Below, in pieces: positions 21,111-21,249 of a stretch of 21,249 nucleotides of DNA; within the stretch, counting starts at the first letter, position 1, and each line of letters begins with the position of its first letter. The stretch is taken from assembly GCA_041498155.1 (NCBI GenBank), contig JBGQHV010000041.1, positions 1 through 21,249 on the forward strand. Reading direction: 5' to 3'. The notes beneath the pieces were generated by a model. That model saw nothing but the letters and a program-made list of their open reading frames with translations. It was not told where the DNA came from and ran no database searches. Source of the DNA: DASTHG01 sp041498155. GTDB lineage: Bacteria; Gemmatimonadota; Gemmatimonadetes; Gemmatimonadales; GWC2-71-9. Both the position numbers and the translations under genes were made by a program.

Positions 21111-21249
21111 ATGTCGCCGGCCGACTATCTCGCGACGCTCGCCGATCCGACGCGACTGCGCATCCTCAGCTGTCTCGCGGCTGCGCCGCTGTACGTCTCG
21201 GACCTGGTGGCGGTCCTCTCGCTGCCGCAACCCACGGTGTCGCGGCACC
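21111..21249 (+). CDS. ArsR-family winged-helix transcriptional regulator, N-terminal part (runs off the right edge)
   Basis: The 46 visible codons read MSPADYLATLADPTRLRILS, then CLAAAPLYVSDLVAVLSLPQ and PTVSRH. This is the ArsR/SmtB winged-helix beginning: the helix ADPTRLRIL, the turn with VSDLVAVLSL, and the recognition helix Q-P-T-V-S-R-H. Such proteins repress their operons and release DNA on binding metal or another ligand; the Cys at 21 is not in the classic metal-binding ELCVCD motif, so the ligand cannot be predicted. There is no Shine-Dalgarno, which fits leaderless initiation from the promoter just upstream. Confidence 0.88.
   Translation, partial: MSPADYLATLADPTRLRILSCLAAAPLYVSDLVAVLSLPQPTVSRH

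Noticed and set aside
1..21249. CRISPR array, insertion sequence, prophage or integration site
   Set aside because: No regularly spaced direct repeats, transposase, integrase or terminal inverted repeats were seen; the gene content is housekeeping and compositionally even.

Overview
The window is very GC-rich, densely coding bacterial chromosome (about 70 % G+C by eye). Most genes overlap by 4 bp or are separated by a few bases. A DUF5916 outer-membrane protein, HExxH lipoprotein-like peptidases, ArsR regulators and Gram-negative periplasmic nucleotidases occur together with ffh-rpsP-rimM. This suggests a Gemmatimonadota-like or related Gram-negative lineage, but that is inferred from protein style and not proven. 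There are no rRNA or tRNA genes, CRISPR arrays, transposases or phage genes. No stretch over 300 bp lacks a gene; the largest gap is 12907-13108.

Layout. (1) Positions 1-5870, minus strand: a train of a TrmH-family RNA methyltransferase, prepilin peptidase, a Clp/Hsp100-like ATPase with only the first AAA+ module, and a zinc metallopeptidase, followed after 110 bp by ffh-rpsP-rimM (rimM runs off the left edge). (2) Positions 5973-9041, plus strand: thiD, a DUF2071 protein, a SixA-like histidine phosphatase and a CHAD protein, each overlapping the next by 4 bp. (3) Positions 9038-12906, minus strand: ppx then ppk, converging on the CHAD gene so tightly that the two stop codons share a CTAG. 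Groups 2 and 3 together form a polyphosphate module: synthesis (PPK1), hydrolysis (PPX), a polyP-binding domain (CHAD) and a phosphohistidine phosphatase. (4) Positions 13109-15712, minus strand: a large DUF5916/CBM9-like outer-membrane protein followed by a textbook rho-independent terminator. (5) Positions 15842-21059, minus strand: a nucleoside-salvage operon of a 1041-residue double 5'-nucleotidase, an adenosine deaminase with an N-terminal beta-grasp domain, and purine nucleoside phosphorylase. Together these would take extracytoplasmic nucleotides to nucleoside, inosine, then hypoxanthine plus ribose-1-phosphate. (6) From 21111, plus strand: the start of an ArsR-type regulator, divergent from the salvage operon, with a promoter and a palindrome in the 51-bp gap.

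The points most worth a second look are the beta-grasp/adenosine deaminase fusion, the tandem nucleotidase fusion, the D1-only Clp protein, the polyP island whose three core proteins all end in Arg/Lys-rich tails, and two conserved genes (rimM and the TrmH-family gene) that seem to lack a usual start codon where homology and Shine-Dalgarno spacing place the start.
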